This document shows positions 25,442-35,589 of a stretch of DNA of 64,000 nt, one piece after another (the first letter of the stretch is position 1; every line of letters begins with the position of its first letter). The stretch lies in NCBI GenBank assembly GCA_002426015.1, contig DINS01000035.1, positions 171,676 through 235,675 on the forward strand. Reading direction: 5' to 3'. The notes below the pieces were generated by a model that made no database searches, was not told the DNA's origin, and saw only the letters and a program-made list of their open reading frames with translations. The position numbers and the translations under genes were made by a program. This DNA comes from Flavobacteriaceae bacterium UBA5534. GTDB taxonomy: Bacteria; Bacteroidota; Bacteroidia; Flavobacteriales; Flavobacteriaceae.

Positions 25442-28400
25442 TTACTCTTTAAGTCCACGTCCTGGCGTGTATGGTGCGCCAGCTTTGATCAATTGTTCTT
25501 CCAATTGCTTTAAATCGACTTTAGATAATGTTTCAATTTGTTGTCGGATGGTTTGAAATTCGGCTTTGGCAATGGCATAACTATCCTTATGTGTTTGTGT
25601 CGGATTGGACGTTGAGTATTTTTGCTCATAGCTAATGGTACCCAAACGGTTGGCCGGACTCTGCACTTGGTCGATATCCAATCGCGACTTTACAGGGTCG
25701 CCATATAAGGCTATGCTGATGGCCTTAAGCTTCTTCTCTATTGCTATGGTGGTCTGGTAATAGCTTTCCATAGGCCCTTCGGAACGCTTGATGGCTTCCT
25801 TGATGTATTTTATTTTGGTGTTCATCTCATTCATAAGAAACTGACAAACTTCCATATCGGCCTCTAAAGCAGCGATTTGCTTTTGGAAGGCCACTTTATC
25901 GGCTCTGTCGTCAGCTGGCATTACCGTATTGTCCAAGGCTTTGACCTCAAAGGCTGTTGGTGGCACTACTGTGGTGGTGATGCCCTCTTTGAACAATTGC
26001 ATTTCGACGGTATAAGTGCCTGGCACTACCAAAGTGCCTTCGTTTCTACCAGCAAATGGGTTGTAATAACTAGGCGTGTTAAAGCTGACCGGGTTTTGTG
26101 GTGTGTAGCGCAAATCCCAATGGAAACGCTGTAAGCCTTTGCTGACTGCCTTGGTGACCTTATTGACAATGTTGCCATTGGCATCTTTGAACACAAACAG
26201 CAATTGCGGTGTTGCCTCATTAGTTTCGGCCTTTAGAGACTCATAACTTGGGTACGGTGTGTTCTTTTGGTCTTTGATGAGTGCCTTTTCTTTCTTTTGG
26301 CGTTGGTCTTTGAGAGATTCGAAGCCTTCGTCATAATAATAGGTAATCATTGCTTCTGGGCCTAGATTGGGTGCCGTAAAGAAGTTGTCTCCCTGAAATG
26401 ACTTGCCTGGCAAGCCTAAAGGCACACTCTTTTCCCAAATAAGTGCTGGACGTATTGGATAGATGGTGGCTTTATCTTTAGGTACGGCATTTTCTATTTG
26501 GCGTAAAGAAGCATAATCATCCAACACATAGAAACCACGCCCAAAGGTACCCAGTACCAAATCATTTTCTCGTTCTTGTATTGCCATGTCCCTTACCAAA
26601 ATGGTTGGTAGTCCTGCACCCAATTTTTTCCATCGTTTGCCAGCATCTGGTGTGAAATACACACCAAACTCGGTACCGCAGAACAATAAATTAGCATCGA
26701 CATGGTCTTCCTCAAAGGCATATACAGAGCCACGTTCTGGCAGGTTGCCACTGATGTTGGCCCAAGTTCTTCCTTTATCGGACGATTTGAACAGGTAAGG
26801 TTTGAAATCGCCATACTTATGATGGTTAAAGGCAACATAGATGGTATTGGCATTGTGACGAGACGCATAGACGTTATTGACATACGATTGGTTGGGTGCC
26901 CCAGCAATAGCACTCACTTTTCGCCAGGTGGCACCACCATCTTCGGTGATTTGAACCAAACCGTCGTCGGTACCAACCACGATTAAATTGGCATCCAATG
27001 GTGATTCTGACAGTGATACCACTGCACCATAAGGAGATGTGGAACCATTTTTGGCGACTGCATCGATGCTTACCACTCGGTCATAGACCTTGAGCGTGTT
27101 ACGGTCGATTTGTTGAGATAGGTCGTCGCTTATCACGTTCCAACTGTTGCCATAATCATCAGACCTAAATACTTTGTTTGCAGCGTAGTACACTCTTCCA
27201 CTTTGATGTTTACTTACAGCCAAAGGTGCGTCCCAATTCCAGCGATAGGCATTCTCACCTTGGCGCTCTTTGGGTTGAATGCCGACGATTTCGCCACTCT
27301 TTTTATCAAAGCGAACCAAACCACCATTTTGTGACTGTGCATAAACGATGTCTGGGTTATTCGGGTCGACCTGCGACTCAAAACCATCACCTCCATTGGT
27401 GATGAACCAATCGAAATTGGTAATGCCATGATCGGTAATGACCCGCGAAGGACCTCCAATGCTGAAATTATCTTGTGTACCACCATAGACGTTGTAAAAG
27501 GGCTTGGCGTTATCGACTGCCACTTTATAAAACTGTGTCACAGGAATGTTCTCTTTAAAATCCCATGTCTTGCCAGCATCGAAGGTTTCGTACACGCCAC
27601 CATCGCTACCTACAAGCCAGTGCCTGTTGTTGTTTGGGTCAATCCACATGCAGTGGTTGTCGATATGTTTATAATCTTCACCTACAACCTCAAAGTTTTT
27701 TCCACCATCTTTAGACACGCTCATCCAGGTGTCCATCGAGTAAATGGTATTGACATCAACAGGGTCGGCAATGATTTCTTGATAGTAATTGCCACTAGTG
27801 ACATGGTCGCCCATTTTGTCCCAACTCGCACCACGATTGGTCGAACGGAAAAAACCACCCTTGCCATCGGCTGCTTCGACAATGGCATATAGGTATTCAG
27901 GATTGGCTGGCGAAATTGCCAAGCCGATGCGCCCTATTTCGGTAGAAGGCAATCCTTTGTCTAATTTTGTCCAAGTAGCACCACCATCGGTACTTTTATG
28001 CAGGCCAGAACCAGGACCACCACCTACATAAGTATAAACATGGCGACGACGTTGGAATGTTGAAGCATATAAGACGTCTGGGTTGCGAGGGTCCATAATG
28101 ACGTCGTTGACGCCTGTATGCTCATCTGCCGTTAGGACAGCATTCCATGTTTTGCCACCATCGGTTGTTTTATAAAGCCCACGCTCACCACCTTTAGACC
28201 ATAAAGGGCCAATGGCAGCGACATACACCACATCGGAATTGTCTGGATGTACGATGATGCGGCCAATATGTTCGGATGTCTTAAGCCCCATGTTTGTCCA
28301 GCTGGCACCACCATCGGTCGATTTATAGACGCCATCGCCATAATTGACCGAGCGCTGGTTGTTGTTTTCGCCAGTTCCCACCCATACGACATTGGTATTG

Positions 28401-28717
28401 TTTGGGTCTATGGTGACACAACCAATAGAGAAAGAGCCTTCGCCATCGAACACAGGTGTGTATTCGATGCCAGCGTTGATGGTCTTCCATACACCACCAG
28501 CGGCACTTGCCACATAGTATTCATAAGGATTATTGTGATTGACTGCAATATCGGATATTCGTCCTGAAGTCAACGAAGGTCCTATATGACGCCATTTGAG
28601 TCCGTCGATTTTGATGGTATCGAGCGCTTGTTTGTCCTCTTTTTTGGATTTTTGTGAATATATGCCTTGACAGCTGAAAATGACAGCTATCATACACAGA
28701 ATGGTTGATTTTCTCAT
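25442..28717 (-). CDS. Secreted VPS10/sortilin-like BNR-propeller protein
   Basis: 1091 residues. A signal peptide (about 1-21) is followed by a large beta-propeller built from BNR/Asp-box repeats (S-x-D-x-G-x-x-W: KSTDGGASWTNM, KTTDGGKTWNAV, KSTDGGATWTKL, RSTNRGASWDKM, RSDDYGNSWNVI, ITEDGGATWRKV, KSSDKGRTWANI). The C-terminal ~350 residues contain a beta-sandwich and helical part. The Sortilin-N (VPS10) region and the length fit the large Bacteroidetes proteins often called glycosyl hydrolases, but no glycosidase residues are evident. It is the last gene of a three-gene minus-strand operon, after the MDR gene (10-bp gap). Confidence 0.88.
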   Translation of the reverse strand: MRKSTILCMIAVIFSCQGIYSQKSKKEDKQALDTIKIDGLKWRHIGPSLTSGRISDIAVNHNNPYEYYVASAAGGVWKTINAGIEYTPVFDGEGSFSIGCVTIDPNNTNVVWVGTGENNNQRSVNYGDGVYKSTDGGASWTNMGLKTSEHIGRIIVHPDNSDVVYVAAIGPLWSKGGERGLYKTTDGGKTWNAVLTADEHTGVNDVIMDPRNPDVLYASTFQRRRHVYTYVGGGPGSGLHKSTDGGATWTKLDKGLPSTEIGRIGLAISPANPEYLYAIVEAADGKGGFFRSTNRGASWDKMGDHVTSGNYYQEIIADPVDVNTIYSMDTWMSVSKDGGKNFEVVGEDYKHIDNHCMWIDPNNNRHWLVGSDGGVYETFDAGKTWDFKENIPVTQFYKVAVDNAKPFYNVYGGTQDNFSIGGPSRVITDHGITNFDWFITNGGDGFESQVDPNNPDIVYAQSQNGGLVRFDKKSGEIVGIQPKERQGENAYRWNWDAPLAVSKHQSGRVYYAANKVFRSDDYGNSWNVISDDLSQQIDRNTLKVYDRVVSIDAVAKNGSTSPYGAVVSLSESPLDANLIVVGTDDGLVQITEDGGATWRKVSAIAGAPNQSYVNNVYASRHNANTIYVAFNHHKYGDFKPYLFKSSDKGRTWANISGNLPERGSVYAFEEDHVDANLLFCGTEFGVYFTPDAGKRWKKLGAGLPTILVRDMAIQERENDLVLGTFGRGFYVLDDYASLRQIENAVPKDKATIYPIRPALIWEKSVPLGLPGKSFQGDNFFTAPNLGPEAMITYYYDEGFESLKDQRQKKEKALIKDQKNTPYPSYESLKAETNEATPQLLFVFKDANGNIVNKVTKAVSKGLQRFHWDLRYTPQNPVSFNTPSYYNPFAGRNEGTLVVPGTYTVEMQLFKEGITTTVVPPTAFEVKALDNTVMPADDRADKVAFQKQIAALEADMEVCQFLMNEMNTKIKYIKEAIKRSEGPMESYYQTTIAIEKKLKAISIALYGDPVKSRLDIDQVQSPANRLGTISYEQKYSTSNPTQTHKDSYAIAKAEFQTIRQQIETLSKVDLKQLEEQLIKAGAPYTPGRGLKE

Positions 28718-28727
28718 GAAGATTTAT

Positions 28728-29732
28728 TTATTGTTTGACTTTTAGAATGAGTTTGCCTTGTTTGTCGCCTGTAAACAGACGGTTATATGTTTCGTGAAAG
28801 TTTTCGATGCCTTCGTAAATGTCTTCCTTGCTTTTAAGCTTGCCTTCAGCCAGCCATTGGCCCATTTCATTGGCAGCTTTAGCGTACTGGTCGGCATAGT
28901 CAAACACCACCATTCCTTGCATGGTGGCACGATTGACCAATAGTGACAAGTAATTGCTTGGCCCTTTGATGCGCGTTGTATTGTTGTATTGTGAAATGGC
29001 ACCACAAATCACGATTCGAGCATGACGTCGCAAGTGAACCAAAGCTGCGTCGAGCATATCGCCACCTACATTGTCAAAAAAGACATCAATGCCTTTTGGG
29101 CATTTGCTACGCAATGCCAACATCACATTTTCAGACTTGTAATCAATGGCATCATCAAACCCCAATTCGTGTGTGAGGTAATCACATTTGTTCTTGCCTC
29201 CAGCAATGCCAACGACCCTGCACCCTTTTAGTTTAGCAATTTGCCCAACAACGCTACCTACTGCGCCAGCTGCCCCAGAAACCAAAACGATATCACCCTT
29301 TGTAATCTTTCCCACTTCGAGGATTCCGAAGTATGCAGTCATTCCTGTCATTCCCAAGGTGCTTAAATACAAGTACATTGGCGCCAATGTGGTGTCCACT
29401 TTGTGCCAATTTTCGGCATTGGTGGTGACAAACTGTTGTACACCTCCCCAACCTGTAAGGCAGTCGCCCACTTGATATTTGGGATGTTTGCTTTTGATGA
29501 CTTTTCCAACGGAACCAGCACGCATCACATCACCAATGGTCACTGGCTCTATATAGGATTTCCCTTCGTTCATCCAGCCACGCATGGCAGGGTCTAAAGA
29601 AATGTAGTGTTGTTCTATAAGAACTTCCCCATCATTTGGTTCAACAATAGGATGCGTTTCCAACGACCATGTATGTTCGTCGGGATGACCGTTAGGCCGT
29701 TTTTTTAGAATAAGTTGCTTGTTTTGTGGCAT
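28728..29732 (-). CDS. Zinc-free MDR NADP-dependent oxidoreductase (prostaglandin/leukotriene B4 reductase type)
   Basis: The likely product is 334 residues starting MPQNKQLILKKRPNGHP; an upstream in-frame Met would extend into the metalloprotease coding end and is not favoured. It has the MDR fold with the nucleotide loop VSGAAGAVGSVVGQIAKL (about 145-162) and no zinc-binding cysteine set. IDVFFDNVGGDMLDAAL is the family's typical strand. Such enzymes reduce alkenals or enones with NADPH. The ATG lies 2 bp after the upstream metalloprotease stop, so translation is coupled. Confidence 0.9.
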   Translation of the reverse strand: MPQNKQLILKKRPNGHPDEHTWSLETHPIVEPNDGEVLIEQHYISLDPAMRGWMNEGKSYIEPVTIGDVMRAGSVGKVIKSKHPKYQVGDCLTGWGGVQQFVTTNAENWHKVDTTLAPMYLYLSTLGMTGMTAYFGILEVGKITKGDIVLVSGAAGAVGSVVGQIAKLKGCRVVGIAGGKNKCDYLTHELGFDDAIDYKSENVMLALRSKCPKGIDVFFDNVGGDMLDAALVHLRRHARIVICGAISQYNNTTRIKGPSNYLSLLVNRATMQGMVVFDYADQYAKAANEMGQWLAEGKLKSKEDIYEGIENFHETYNRLFTGDKQGKLILKVKQ

Positions 29733-29734
29733 CA

Positions 29735-32203
29735 CTATTTTGGATCTAAAATGAGTTCGATACGCTTGATACAATCTTCATAATGGTATTTGGTTTCGGT
29801 ATTGGACACATTGTTCTTTATATTTTTTATAGAATTCTTTAAGGTCGTCAATTCGCCACGTACCAAGGCTCTGATATCGGATTGATTGATATTAAAATAC
29901 TTTCTGGTGCGTTCTGGCTTTAGCTCTTCGGTCATTAGATATTGCATGCGGTCAATATAAGCACGTTGGAGGTTTCTTCTGTACACATCGACTTTTGAAG
30001 CACTATTTAGTTCTTTCCAGATGCCCTTACGCATATCTCGAAGCATTTCTAAAGCCGAATAATTATCAGCACTTACCACTTCAGCATCGATCAATCGCCC
30101 AAGAGTATCAAAATCTAAAATATTGTCTAGATGTCTTGTTTGCAGCCTTCTAAATGTTTCGGTATAGCCAGCATAGTCAATGGACTGTAGGGTTTTGACA
30201 TCCACCATCCAGGTTGGCGATGCAAAGGCATTGGCATGCAGCCAATCTATAGCAGCCTTTTGATCTGCTTTTGGAGCTGGCGTGTAAATGACACCATCTT
30301 GGTTAGGTTTTTTGGTGTCTTCATAAACCCCACCAATATGTGTCACTACATGACCAATAAAACGACTCCAAACACCTAACTGTTCGCCGTATAGCTCTTC
30401 TAAATCGTCATAGTTGTTGGTGACATCACTAGTCCATTCTGGCAGGTGTTCGGATACATATTTGAGGTTTTTGAGTCCGTAGGTGCTCGCTTTAATGGAA
30501 TTGTTACCAATATCTTCGGTTTGGGCAGAAGGGTCAAAACTACTGCTCTGTTTTCCGAATTTATAGCGCACATCACCCGCTTTTTCCATGATCCAAGCAT
30601 CTAAGGTTGGCACTTCGCCTTCGGTCGTTGCATTCGGAATCCATCGATAGCCCCAATTGGTGGCGTAGTGGTCATAAGGACCTATTTGGCGCACAAAACG
30701 AATATTGGTGTCGCCAGGTTGGGCAATGTAATTGTAACGCGCATAGTCCATGATACTGGCTGCTATACCGTACTCTTGCGTAAATGCCCCATTGCGATAA
30801 CTTTCTACATCATAAGCACAGCTTGCTCCCATATTATGAGGAAATCCAAGCGCATGCCCTACTTCGTGAGCAATCACCATACGCATCATTTCACCAATTT
30901 CTTCGTCGCTGGTATTTAAAGTTCTTGCGGAAGGATTGGCAGCCCCTGTTTCTAAAAGATATCGATTGCGATAGGAACGCAAATGGTTGTGGTACCAAAT
31001 GACATCACTTTCGATGATTTCGCCAGTTCTTGGGTCGGACACGCTAGGCCCTGTTGCGTTACGAGTTGTACTTGCCACATAGCGGATTACGGAATAGCGA
31101 ATGTCTTCAGGGCTGAATTCTGGGTCCTCCTCTACTGTTGGAGGGTCTTTGGCAATGATGGCATTTTTGAAACCAGCCGTTTCAAAAGGTTTTTGCCAAT
31201 CTTCAATGCCCTGTTTGATGTATTTGCGAAGCTTTTCGGGTGTTGCGGGATCGAGGTAATAGACAATAGGCTTGATAGGTTCTACCAACTCCCCTCTTTT
31301 GTAGGCTTCTGGGTCTTTAGGTTCCAATCGCCAACGACGAATGTATGTTTTTTCATCCGATTTTAGTTCCTCACTGCCATAATCAATCTGGCTCACTGTG
31401 AACCATCCTACTCTTGGGTCGGCGATACGAGGTTGCATTTGTTGCTCTGGCAGCAAAATCATGGATTGATTCATCTGTAAGCTTATCGTTTCTGTTTCTG
31501 GATGGATAGGCGGTTTTGAGGCATTATATGTAAAATCTTGAATGACCTCAATGTTCATAGGGAAGCTTTTGGCTGCTGTAATAAAACTACGTGCATCATC
31601 TAGGTTCTTTACTTTATAAGCATCTCTCATTCCGCTAGACAAACCGCTTATTGCTTTGACATCAGTGCTGTAAAATTTGGTAACATCAATGACTGCAGCC
31701 GTAGAGTCTTTACTGAACGCTGCAATATCAAATGCATACAATGTTGGTTCATAATTATTGGCCTTGACCGATATGTTGATAGGCAAACTATCGTTGGCCA
31801 CTGCATTGTACGATTTGACCTTTATCAATATCTTATCCTGAAAGCGCTCCCATACGATCAATTGCTCGTTGGTTTCGGTACCAGCATTTACATAACCGCC
31901 ACCAAGACCCGAAGGCAATTTAGCGATACGACTTACCAACAACATGTCTTTGTTTAATAGACTGTTTGGAACTTCGAAGTAATACTTGTCATTCAGTTTG
32001 TGGATTTTAAATAGGCCATCGTCAGTTACCGCTTCTTTGGTGATGACTTCGTTGTAGTCTTTAATGCCATTGTCCTTCTTTTTTGGAGGTGTGGGTGCAA
32101 CGACTTCTGTTTTTTTGCTTTTCTTCTTTTTTGATTGGGAATAATGTGTGGTTGGCAAGAGTAAACAACCGAAGCAGATTGCTAATAATAATGACTTATT
32201 CAT
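29735..32203 (-). CDS. Secreted zinc-dependent metalloprotease (DUF5117/DUF5118/DUF4953 type)
   Basis: 822 residues. A signal peptide (about 1-22) and a Lys-rich linker (SKKKKSKKTEV) precede a DUF5118-like N-domain, a DUF5117 domain (about 95-300) and a catalytic domain with the extended zinc motif HEVGHALGFPHN (about 455-466; HExxHxxGxxH, ligands three His, catalytic Glu), then MDYARYN (Met-turn). It is probably periplasmic or surface-exposed. It is the first gene of the operon with the MDR and sortilin-like genes. The exact substrate is unknown. Confidence 0.9.
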   Translation of the reverse strand: MNKSLLLAICFGCLLLPTTHYSQSKKKKSKKTEVVAPTPPKKKDNGIKDYNEVITKEAVTDDGLFKIHKLNDKYYFEVPNSLLNKDMLLVSRIAKLPSGLGGGYVNAGTETNEQLIVWERFQDKILIKVKSYNAVANDSLPINISVKANNYEPTLYAFDIAAFSKDSTAAVIDVTKFYSTDVKAISGLSSGMRDAYKVKNLDDARSFITAAKSFPMNIEVIQDFTYNASKPPIHPETETISLQMNQSMILLPEQQMQPRIADPRVGWFTVSQIDYGSEELKSDEKTYIRRWRLEPKDPEAYKRGELVEPIKPIVYYLDPATPEKLRKYIKQGIEDWQKPFETAGFKNAIIAKDPPTVEEDPEFSPEDIRYSVIRYVASTTRNATGPSVSDPRTGEIIESDVIWYHNHLRSYRNRYLLETGAANPSARTLNTSDEEIGEMMRMVIAHEVGHALGFPHNMGASCAYDVESYRNGAFTQEYGIAASIMDYARYNYIAQPGDTNIRFVRQIGPYDHYATNWGYRWIPNATTEGEVPTLDAWIMEKAGDVRYKFGKQSSSFDPSAQTEDIGNNSIKASTYGLKNLKYVSEHLPEWTSDVTNNYDDLEELYGEQLGVWSRFIGHVVTHIGGVYEDTKKPNQDGVIYTPAPKADQKAAIDWLHANAFASPTWMVDVKTLQSIDYAGYTETFRRLQTRHLDNILDFDTLGRLIDAEVVSADNYSALEMLRDMRKGIWKELNSASKVDVYRRNLQRAYIDRMQYLMTEELKPERTRKYFNINQSDIRALVRGELTTLKNSIKNIKNNVSNTETKYHYEDCIKRIELILDPK

Positions 32204-32351
32204 TGGTGTTGGTTTAGTTTTGTTTTAAAAGTTCTTAAATATAGGCATAACCAATATAATATCATTTTACAGAACTGTTAAAAAAAGCTGTTTTTACTTG
32301 TAATTTTTAGTATTTTGCGGCCTCTTATAATCTTTAAAACCCATCCACTTC

Positions 32352-34349
32352 GTGAAAGTATGTATTGCTGAAAAGCCCAGTGTTGCGCGTGAAATTGCCT
32401 CTGTTTTAGGCGCAAATACCAAGCATGATGGTTATTATGAAGGTAACGGTTATGCAGTTACTTATACATTTGGACATTTTTGCACGTTGATGGAGCCAAA
32501 CGACTACAAACCCTATTGGAAAAGCTGGGACTTGAACAACCTTCCCATGCTTCCAGAAAAGTTTAAAACCAAAGTGGTAGATAATGCTGGCATTAAAAAG
32601 CAATTCAATATCGTAAAAGGATTGTTTGACAACGCTGATTTGGTGATCAACTGTGGTGATGCTGGCCAAGAAGGAGAGTTGATACAACGTTGGGTAATGG
32701 ACCAAGCCAATTATAAAGGTGAAGTGAAACGCCTTTGGATTTCGTCTTTAACGACCGAAGCAATCAAAGAAGGCTTTGAGAACTTAAAGCCTTCGAACAA
32801 ATATGACAACCTCTATTATGCAGGTTTTTCGAGAGCGATTGGAGATTGGCTTTTGGGCATCAATGCCACAAGGTTATATACTGTAAAACATGGAGGCTAT
32901 AAACAAGTATTGTCCGTCGGACGAGTGCAAACGCCAACATTGGCGATGGTTGTCAACCGTTATAAAGAAATTGAAAATTTCGTACCACAACCCTATTGGG
33001 AACTGCAAACCATGTATAGAGATACCCTGTTTAACTATGAAGAAGGGCGTTTTTTAAAAATGGAAGATGGCGAAAAGCTTGCCAATAAAGTGAAAGACCA
33101 TGAATTTGAAGTGGTATCTGTCACCAAAAAGAAAGGAAAAGACTATGCGCCAAAATTGTTTGATTTGACTGGGTTGCAGGTGTACTGCAATACAAAATTT
33201 GGATTTTCGGCAGAAGAGACCCTCAATATTGTCCAGAAGTTATATGAGCAGAAATTAGTCACCTACCCAAGAGTTGATACGACCTTTCTACCAAATGATG
33301 TTTATCCTAAAGTGGCAGGTATCTTAAAGAATTTGACCAAATATGCCGAATTGACACAACCACTTTTGGAAAAAAAGATAAAGAAATCGCCCAAAGTCTT
33401 TAACGATAAAAAGGTAACCGATCACCACGCCATCATCCCTACAGGTGTTGAAGGACATCTGCAACCCAATCAGCAAGAGGTGTATGATATCATTACGCGT
33501 CGTTTTATTGCTGTATTCTATGACGATTGTAACGTTTCAAATACCACAGTGATCGGCAAAGTGACCGACGTGAGTTTTAAAACGACTGGAAAGGAAATTT
33601 TGAGCAAAGGATGGCGAATTGTGTTTGAAACACCAGACAGCTCCAAAAAAGAGGTCGATATGCTGCCTACTTTTACTAAAGGCGAAAAAGGCCCACATGA
33701 ACCATCATTTTTAGAAAAACTGACCAAAGCCCCTTCACAATATACCGAAGCTTCCCTCCTACGTGCCATGGAAACCGCTGGTAAACAAGTAGATGATGAT
33801 GAATTGCGTGATTTAATGAAAGAAAATGGGATAGGCCGACCATCGACACGAGCCAATATCATAGAGACCTTATTTAAGCGAAAGTACATTGTTCGTAACA
33901 AAAAACAGATTTTGCCAACATCAACAGGGATTCAGTTGATTGAGATCATTCAAAATGAATTATTGAAAAGTGCTGAATTGACTGGTCAATGGGAGAAACA
34001 GCTTAAAGACATTGAAAAAGGAACCTACAGCGCCACTGCTTTTATCAATAATATGAAACGCATGGTTGATGAGTTGGTGTATGAAGTGAGAAGTGAAACC
34101 GTTAAAGCCAATATTTCGGCAGAAAACTCTTCAAAAGCAAAAAAGGCAAGAAAGCCTAAAGCAACGATTCCTGATGTATTGACATGCCCAAAATGTAAAA
34201 AGGGAACGGTTATAAAAGGCAAAACAGCTTATGGCTGCAGTGCTTATAAATCTGGTTGTGATTTCCGATTTAAGTTTGATGACATCAGAGCTAAGGCAAA
34301 CGGAAAGAAGTTAACTAAAGAGCTTGTTTATAGTATCTTAAATGGATAA
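32352..34349 (+). CDS. topB: DNA topoisomerase III (type IA)
   Basis: 665 residues. The toprim domain (AEKPSVAREIASVLG at 6-20 and NCGDAGQEGELIQRW) is followed by the type IA core, with LSVGRVQTPTLAMVV and the active-site Tyr305 in VTYPRVDTTF. A C-terminal four-cysteine zinc ribbon is at about 612-637 (CPKCKKG ... CSAYKSGC). It decatenates and relaxes negatively supercoiled DNA via a transient Tyr-DNA bond. The start is GTG at 32352, which gives the conserved MKVCIAEKPS beginning. Its stop overlaps the next gene by 8 bp. Confidence 0.95.
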   Translation: MKVCIAEKPSVAREIASVLGANTKHDGYYEGNGYAVTYTFGHFCTLMEPNDYKPYWKSWDLNNLPMLPEKFKTKVVDNAGIKKQFNIVKGLFDNADLVINCGDAGQEGELIQRWVMDQANYKGEVKRLWISSLTTEAIKEGFENLKPSNKYDNLYYAGFSRAIGDWLLGINATRLYTVKHGGYKQVLSVGRVQTPTLAMVVNRYKEIENFVPQPYWELQTMYRDTLFNYEEGRFLKMEDGEKLANKVKDHEFEVVSVTKKKGKDYAPKLFDLTGLQVYCNTKFGFSAEETLNIVQKLYEQKLVTYPRVDTTFLPNDVYPKVAGILKNLTKYAELTQPLLEKKIKKSPKVFNDKKVTDHHAIIPTGVEGHLQPNQQEVYDIITRRFIAVFYDDCNVSNTTVIGKVTDVSFKTTGKEILSKGWRIVFETPDSSKKEVDMLPTFTKGEKGPHEPSFLEKLTKAPSQYTEASLLRAMETAGKQVDDDELRDLMKENGIGRPSTRANIIETLFKRKYIVRNKKQILPTSTGIQLIEIIQNELLKSAELTGQWEKQLKDIEKGTYSATAFINNMKRMVDELVYEVRSETVKANISAENSSKAKKARKPKATIPDVLTCPKCKKGTVIKGKTAYGCSAYKSGCDFRFKFDDIRAKANGKKLTKELVYSILNG

Positions 34350-34929
34350 TACTAAAGTTAAACTTCATCATTATTACAAACTCTACAAACCTTATGGCTA
34401 TTTAAGTCAGTTTGCGAGCAATTCCAAACAACAGCAAAAAAAGAAGTTTATTTCGGAACTATTTGCATTTGAAAATGGCACCATGCCAATTGGACGATTG
34501 GATGAAGATTCGGAAGGTTTGTTACTACTTACAACCGATGGGAAGTTGAGTGACACCATTAATAAAGGCGCAATAGAAAAAGAATATTATGCTCAAGTAG
34601 ATGGCGAGATAGATGATGCATCTATACAACAACTGCAACAAGGTGTTGAAATTGGTGTTCATGGTAAAAAATACATGACACAGCCATGTCAAGTGAAAAA
34701 ACTAACCAGTGTCCCTCATTTTCCTGAACGTTCCAAAAAAATCAGAGATGAAAGACATGGTCCAACAAGTTGGGTGTCAATTACTATTTCTGAAGGTAAA
34801 TTTAGACAAGTACGTAAAATGACGTCAGCAGTTGGTTTCCCCACCTTACGTTTGGTAAGAATCCGTATTGGTCATCATCGCTTGGATGCGATGCTACCCT
34901 CTGACGTTATTGTACTGGATGCTTTGTAA
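34342..34929 (+). CDS. rluE: RluE-like 23S rRNA pseudouridine synthase
   Basis: 195 residues, RsuA/RluB/E/F family without an S4 domain, as in RluE. KLYKPYGYLSQF opens the fold, the catalytic Asp is in IGRLDEDSEGLLLLTTDG, and GKFRQVRKM ends it. It isomerises a uridine in 23S rRNA (U2457 in E. coli). It overlaps topB by 8 bp and is probably in the same transcript. Confidence 0.88.
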   Translation: MDNTKVKLHHYYKLYKPYGYLSQFASNSKQQQKKKFISELFAFENGTMPIGRLDEDSEGLLLLTTDGKLSDTINKGAIEKEYYAQVDGEIDDASIQQLQQGVEIGVHGKKYMTQPCQVKKLTSVPHFPERSKKIRDERHGPTSWVSITISEGKFRQVRKMTSAVGFPTLRLVRIRIGHHRLDAMLPSDVIVLDAL

Positions 34930-34952
34930 GACTGCTTATGAATAAGCGATTA

Positions 34953-35399
34953 CTACTTAACGAGTGTGACTTTTACAGCATTCATGCCCTTCATGCCACG
35001 TTCCAATTCGAAAGTGACTTTGTCATTTTCAGCAATGTCATCTAATAGACCACTGACATGACAGAAGTATTTTTCATTGTTTTCGGTATCGATGATGAAT
35101 CCAAAGCCTTTAGAGCTATCGTAGAAAGATACTTTTCCGTTTCTTACTGGATCTTCTTCTTCGCCTTCTTCTTTTTTAGGAACACCAAGCACGATGTCTT
35201 CAGCATCCACGACTATTTTGTCTTCCGGATTAGGAGGTGTGTCTGTTAGGTTACCGTACGCATCAACATAGGCAAACTGGATACCACCACTTCCACCTTC
35301 TGCTTTTCGAGCGTCTTTTTTCTTTTGTTTTTCCTCACGCTTTTTAGCACGAGCTTTTTCTTTTTCAATTTTACTGTAGGTCTGTTGCGACTTTGCCAT
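34953..35399 (-). CDS. Cold-shock-domain protein with basic N-terminal extension
   Basis: 148 residues. A highly charged N-terminal part (1-40, Lys/Arg/Glu-rich helix) and an acidic linker lead to a C-terminal cold-shock domain (about 85-148: GKVSFYDSSKGFGFI with the RNP1-type KGFGFI, then YFCHVSGL). It likely binds single-stranded RNA or DNA. Bacteroidetes encode such two-part Csp proteins. Its coding end faces the rluE-like gene 23 bp away. Confidence 0.9.
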   Translation of the reverse strand: MAKSQQTYSKIEKEKARAKKREEKQKKKDARKAEGGSGGIQFAYVDAYGNLTDTPPNPEDKIVVDAEDIVLGVPKKEEGEEEDPVRNGKVSFYDSSKGFGFIIDTENNEKYFCHVSGLLDDIAENDKVTFELERGMKGMNAVKVTLVK

Positions 35400-35589
35400 T
35401 CTTTTTTTTAAATGATTAATATTAGGATGATTATATTACTTAAAATAATATTTAGAAAGGCAATTGGTAAGATTGATTTCGCTAAAAAATACTTCAGTGG
35501 ATACAATGTTATGTTAAGATAGCAATAATATGCTGAATTCCCAAAACTCTTCAAAGATAAGTGATAGATTTCAATTTTTAGAAACTATT

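Noticed and set aside
25877..29597. Many plus-strand open frames of 60-154 codons across the minus-strand operon
   Set aside because: They are antisense shadows of long, well-supported coding regions, with no family match or promoter.
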